A DNA stretch of 64,000 nucleotides, taken from the NCBI GenBank assembly GCA_028023455.1, contig JAQFVV010006471.1:684001-748000 (forward strand), read 5' to 3'. Positions 63,453 through 64,000 of the stretch are shown one piece after another (positions within the stretch are counted from its first letter, which is position 1; every line of letters begins with the position of its first letter). Both the position numbers and the translations under genes were made by a program. The stretch is from Epiperipatus broadwayi. Its lineage: Eukaryota; Onychophora; Udeonychophora; Euonychophora; Peripatidae. The notes beneath the pieces were generated by a model that made no database searches, was not told where the DNA came from, and saw nothing but the letters and a program-made list of their open reading frames with translations.

Positions 63453-64000
63453 CAAAATTACATTGATCAAAAGATATTACCATTATAAATTAAATTAATT
63501 ATAGCAAAAGGATTCAAATATAATAAATATTTTATCTGAGTGACAGTAATCAAATAAATGAGATCCAATTGATTTCAAACTATATTAACATAAGCATAAG
63601 CTATGAAACAAGTGGTAAATAAAATTATTATAAGGGAATGGCATTGTAGCCAAAATATAAGATCAAAATGCTTATCTCAAACATATTAAAGATGATGAGC
63701 TATAAGTGGCAACTATAATAGTCATTGAAATTTATTAATTCAATACTCAAATATTACTTATAGATAAAATATAGGTGGCTTAAACATTCATGAATTTCTA
63801 CTTAAGCTCTATAAAAATATATCATAATTTCATAAGATCAGCAATAGTGCTTGGAGGACTGGCCATTTCAGATATCTGGTATCTTGCCTATTTCAAACTC
63901 TAGTGAGACCACCATTACATCCTCCATAAACAAGCAGAAACCATAAACAAATTATTCAGAATAAACTACTATAACTCAGGTATATGGAAATCAAGTGGGT
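63451..64000. other. Interval without recognised genes
   Basis: AT-rich to the window edge. The last 170 bases are less AT-rich but show no motif or partner. Confidence 0.4.

Overview
The window looks like 64 kb of nuclear DNA from an invertebrate animal, although the exact lineage cannot be told from the sequence. It is very AT-rich (roughly a quarter GC by eye, not counted). It carries long (AT)n and (GATA)n microsatellites and relics of several animal-type non-LTR and LTR retrotransposons. There are no closely packed open frames, no operons and no prokaryotic signals. I see no convincing host gene, tRNA, rRNA or CRISPR array. Almost everything that can be named is a transposable element or a simple repeat.

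Layout. 0-4 kb: the tail of one LINE relic (+) and a larger LINE relic (-) with recognisable endonuclease and reverse transcriptase pieces. 4-13 kb: mostly featureless AT-rich sequence, with two inverted-repeat elements of about 430 and 420 bp (6.0 and 10.5 kb) and a 740-bp tetranucleotide array (7.9-8.7 kb). 13.1-18.85 kb: a nearly full-length but decayed LINE (+), with ORF1 carrying zinc knuckles and ORF2 carrying endonuclease, reverse transcriptase and a C-terminal zinc motif. 19-20.9 kb: microsatellites. 20.9-37.5 kb: a dense retroelement nest. It holds an LTR-like repeat with a broken coiled-coil gag-like gene (-), a Ty3/Gypsy pol relic (+), a three-copy inverted/direct repeat, an 8.35-kb LTR element with 2.86-kb LTRs and one intact 319-codon frame (-), a near-perfect palindrome, and a second copy of the first LTR-like repeat. 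40.0-41.2 kb and 43.3-44.04 kb: two more LINE relics (+). 46.7-47.2 kb and 54.6-55.1 kb: two copies of a dispersed repeat in opposite orientation. 47.65-51.74 kb: a complete-looking small LTR retrotransposon (+) with TG...CA LTRs, PBS, PPT and a 4-bp target duplication, but less than 1 kb between its LTRs. 57.9-58.16 kb: a perfect 129-bp-arm palindrome. 61.2-61.5 kb: a scrap of LINE reverse transcriptase. The remainder is AT-rich sequence in which I recognise nothing.

The most interesting items are the two LTR elements. Both have long LTRs relative to what they carry, neither has any pol, and both begin TGAAACAG or TGAACCAG and end TTACA. They look like non-autonomous elements that would need proteins supplied by an autonomous relative. 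The 319-residue protein in the larger one has 38-residue repeats and recurrent Pro-Pro-Asp motifs, and I do not recognise it. All identities and boundaries here were read by eye without alignment software.
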